Shown: in pieces, positions 14,240-15,075 of the stretch
Position numbering within the stretch: the stretch's first letter is position 1
Layout: each line of letters opens with the position of its first letter
Source: JADCCX01 sp031378805
GTDB taxonomy: Bacteria > Pseudomonadota > Alphaproteobacteria > Rhizobiales > Beijerinckiaceae
DNA length: 15,075 bases
Direction: 5' to 3'
NCBI GenBank assembly: GCA_031378805.1
Contig: JANNEO010000079.1
Coordinates: forward strand, 1 to 15,075
Position numbers and translations under genes: made by a program
The notes under the pieces: model-generated
Databases searched by the model: none
Told to the model about the DNA's origin: nothing
The model's input: only the letters and a program-made list of their open reading frames with translations

Positions 14240-14667
14240 TGAAACGCGGTTTCGCTCTCCTGATTGTGCTTGCTCTGGGCAGCGAGGCGGTCGCGCAGCA
14301 GGGGCGGCGACCGACACCGGCACCTGCATCCCCACCCCGAGAGGAAGCCGCGCCCGAGCCGCCGCCTGCGGCCTACGAGCCGGAATTGCTGCGCCTCGCC
14401 GAGGTCATCGGCACGCTGAGTTACATGACGGCGCTGTGTGCCCAGTCAGATAGTCAGAGCTGGCAGCAGCGTATCACGCAACTGATCGATGCCGAGGGCA
14501 CGACCCCACAGCGCAAGGAGCGGCTGGCAGGGGCCTTCAACCGCGGTTATCTCGGGCATCAGCCTGCCCATCGGGCCTGCACGGAGCGTTCACGCCAGGT
14601 GATCGATCGGTTGCTGCTGCAGGGACAGCGCCTGACCCGTGAGATTTCAACGCGGTATTCGGGGTGA
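14239..14667 (+). CDS. TIGR02301-type secreted conserved hypothetical protein
   Basis: The 142-residue product starts with a signal peptide (MKRGFALLIVLALGSEAVAQ, likely cut after Ala19). A proline/alanine/glutamate-rich linker (about 22-46) leads to a helical domain of about 90 residues (YEPELLRLAEVIGTLSYMTALC, AFNRGYLGHQPAHRACTERS, GQRLTREIS). The pattern AFNRGY with two spaced cysteines and a tryptophan matches what I know as TIGR02301, an uncharacterised family largely confined to Hyphomicrobiales. It probably acts in the periplasm; the cysteines at about 63 and 115 could form a disulfide. Its ATG overlaps the Nudix stop, so it is translated from the same message. Confidence 0.8.
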   Translation: MKRGFALLIVLALGSEAVAQQGRRPTPAPASPPREEAAPEPPPAAYEPELLRLAEVIGTLSYMTALCAQSDSQSWQQRITQLIDAEGTTPQRKERLAGAFNRGYLGHQPAHRACTERSRQVIDRLLLQGQRLTREISTRYSG

Positions 14668-14707
14668 ACGGGGCGTAGCAATACGATCCGACAATCCGTC
14701 CTTGCCG

Positions 14708-14722
14708 TTAACCTTTTCCTAA
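14708..14722 (+). promoter_or_regulatory. Possible CtrA binding site
   Basis: TTAA-CCTTTTC-CTAA fits the CtrA consensus TTAA-N7-TTAA with one mismatch. It lies about 115 bases upstream of the ATG of the last gene, in a 170-bp spacer (14668-14837) that otherwise shows only a short CGCTT/AAGCG stem near 14730-14744. CtrA is the cell-cycle regulator of alphaproteobacteria. A single site with one mismatch can arise by chance. Confidence 0.3.
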
Positions 14723-14837
14723 GACTTCGGTCGCTTGCGCAAAGCGGCCTCGTTAAGGTGTTGCGAAGAACGTGCCGAACGACGGCGCGACAGCTGTTGA
14801 GCGAACGATGAACTCTCTGCACTACAAGGGTGAAGCC

Positions 14838-15074
14838 ATGGAAAGCGCGGCTGATATCACGGACCAGAAAAAAACCGCGCTGCGCTTGCTGATCGATGCG
14901 TTCAACGAGGCCGACGATGATGGCGTCGATCCGGATTGCATGGTTCAGGCCACCTTGTTTTTTGCCATCAAGGAGTTCGTCGCGGCCTATGGCGAGGAGC
15001 CGGTCGCCGTCTTTGCCGAAGGTCTGCCGCGCCGCATTCGCCATGGTGAATTCTCGGTGGTCGGCCACGGGTGA
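14838..15074 (+). CDS. Small conserved-looking hypothetical protein (78 residues)
   Basis: The product begins MESAADITDQKKTALRLLID and ends with a part containing AYGEEPVAVFAEGLPRRIRHGEF. It is acidic at the N-terminal half (FNEADDDGVDP) and predicted all-helical: a first helix, a charged loop, the helix CMVQATLFFAIKEFVAAYG, then a short basic end. I know of no named family, though proteins of this pattern occur in Hyphomicrobiales. The ATG at 14838 is preferred because AAGGG lies seven bases upstream; an ATG at 14808 would add ten residues (MNSLHYKGEA). It has its own 170-bp upstream spacer, so it is probably transcribed separately from the TIGR02301 gene. The stop is just inside the window. 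Confidence 0.65.
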   Translation: MESAADITDQKKTALRLLIDAFNEADDDGVDPDCMVQATLFFAIKEFVAAYGEEPVAVFAEGLPRRIRHGEFSVVGHG

Positions 15075-15075
15075 T

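Overview
The window reads as chromosomal DNA of a GC-rich alphaproteobacterium, most likely of the order Hyphomicrobiales (Rhizobiales). This rests on recognising family types typical of that order (DUF6460, TIGR02301, an RT0821/Lpp0805-type lipoprotein, a pdxH-SDR-Nudix cluster) and on a dispersed CCTTCGACA...CAGGATGAGG repeat. The genus cannot be fixed from sequence alone. No rRNA, tRNA, CRISPR array, transposase or phage structural gene was seen.

Layout. Bases 1-4521 are a minus-strand block: transaldolase (GTG start), then transketolase, then a pair of inverted palindromic repeats, a ferredoxin-reductase-type FAD oxidoreductase, and the first 34 codons of a probable arabinose-5-phosphate isomerase running off the left edge. 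Tal and Tkt form the non-oxidative pentose-phosphate branch. Sugar-phosphate isomerisation (KdsD) would draw on the same pool.

Bases 4522-7511 hold a lone LexA-like S24 repressor (minus) with a perfect palindrome and two related sites in its own promoter. Divergent to it is a DUF952-pyrD operon (plus) with a good sigma70-type promoter and a start/stop overlap. Two small minus-strand genes follow: a DUF6460 membrane protein ending 5 bp from the pyrD stop, and a 64-residue protein of unknown role.

Bases 7512-9336 contain a 310-bp regulatory stretch and an orphan NtrC-type sigma54 activator (REC-AAA+-Fis HTH) whose sigma54-contact loop reads GSFTGA. Bases 9337-10172 are an AT-richer stretch with odd codon use, holding one very basic protein of about 170 residues with no family I recognise. 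This is the only part that looks accessory.

Bases 10173-12367 (minus) carry a surface lipoprotein, a zinc-finger-less DnaJ-class co-chaperone and a prolyl-tRNA editing protein with an unusual C-terminal tail. Bases 12399-15074 (plus) carry pdxH, an SDR oxidoreductase, a Nudix hydrolase and a TIGR02301 secreted protein, the last three tightly packed or overlapping. A 78-residue conserved-looking protein follows, behind a possible CtrA box.

Most of the window is housekeeping. The points most worth a second look are the three-site operator of the S24 repressor, the orphan basic gene, active-site substitutions in PdxH, the tail on the tRNA-editing protein, and the inverted repeat pair after tkt. 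I found no convincing new multi-gene system.
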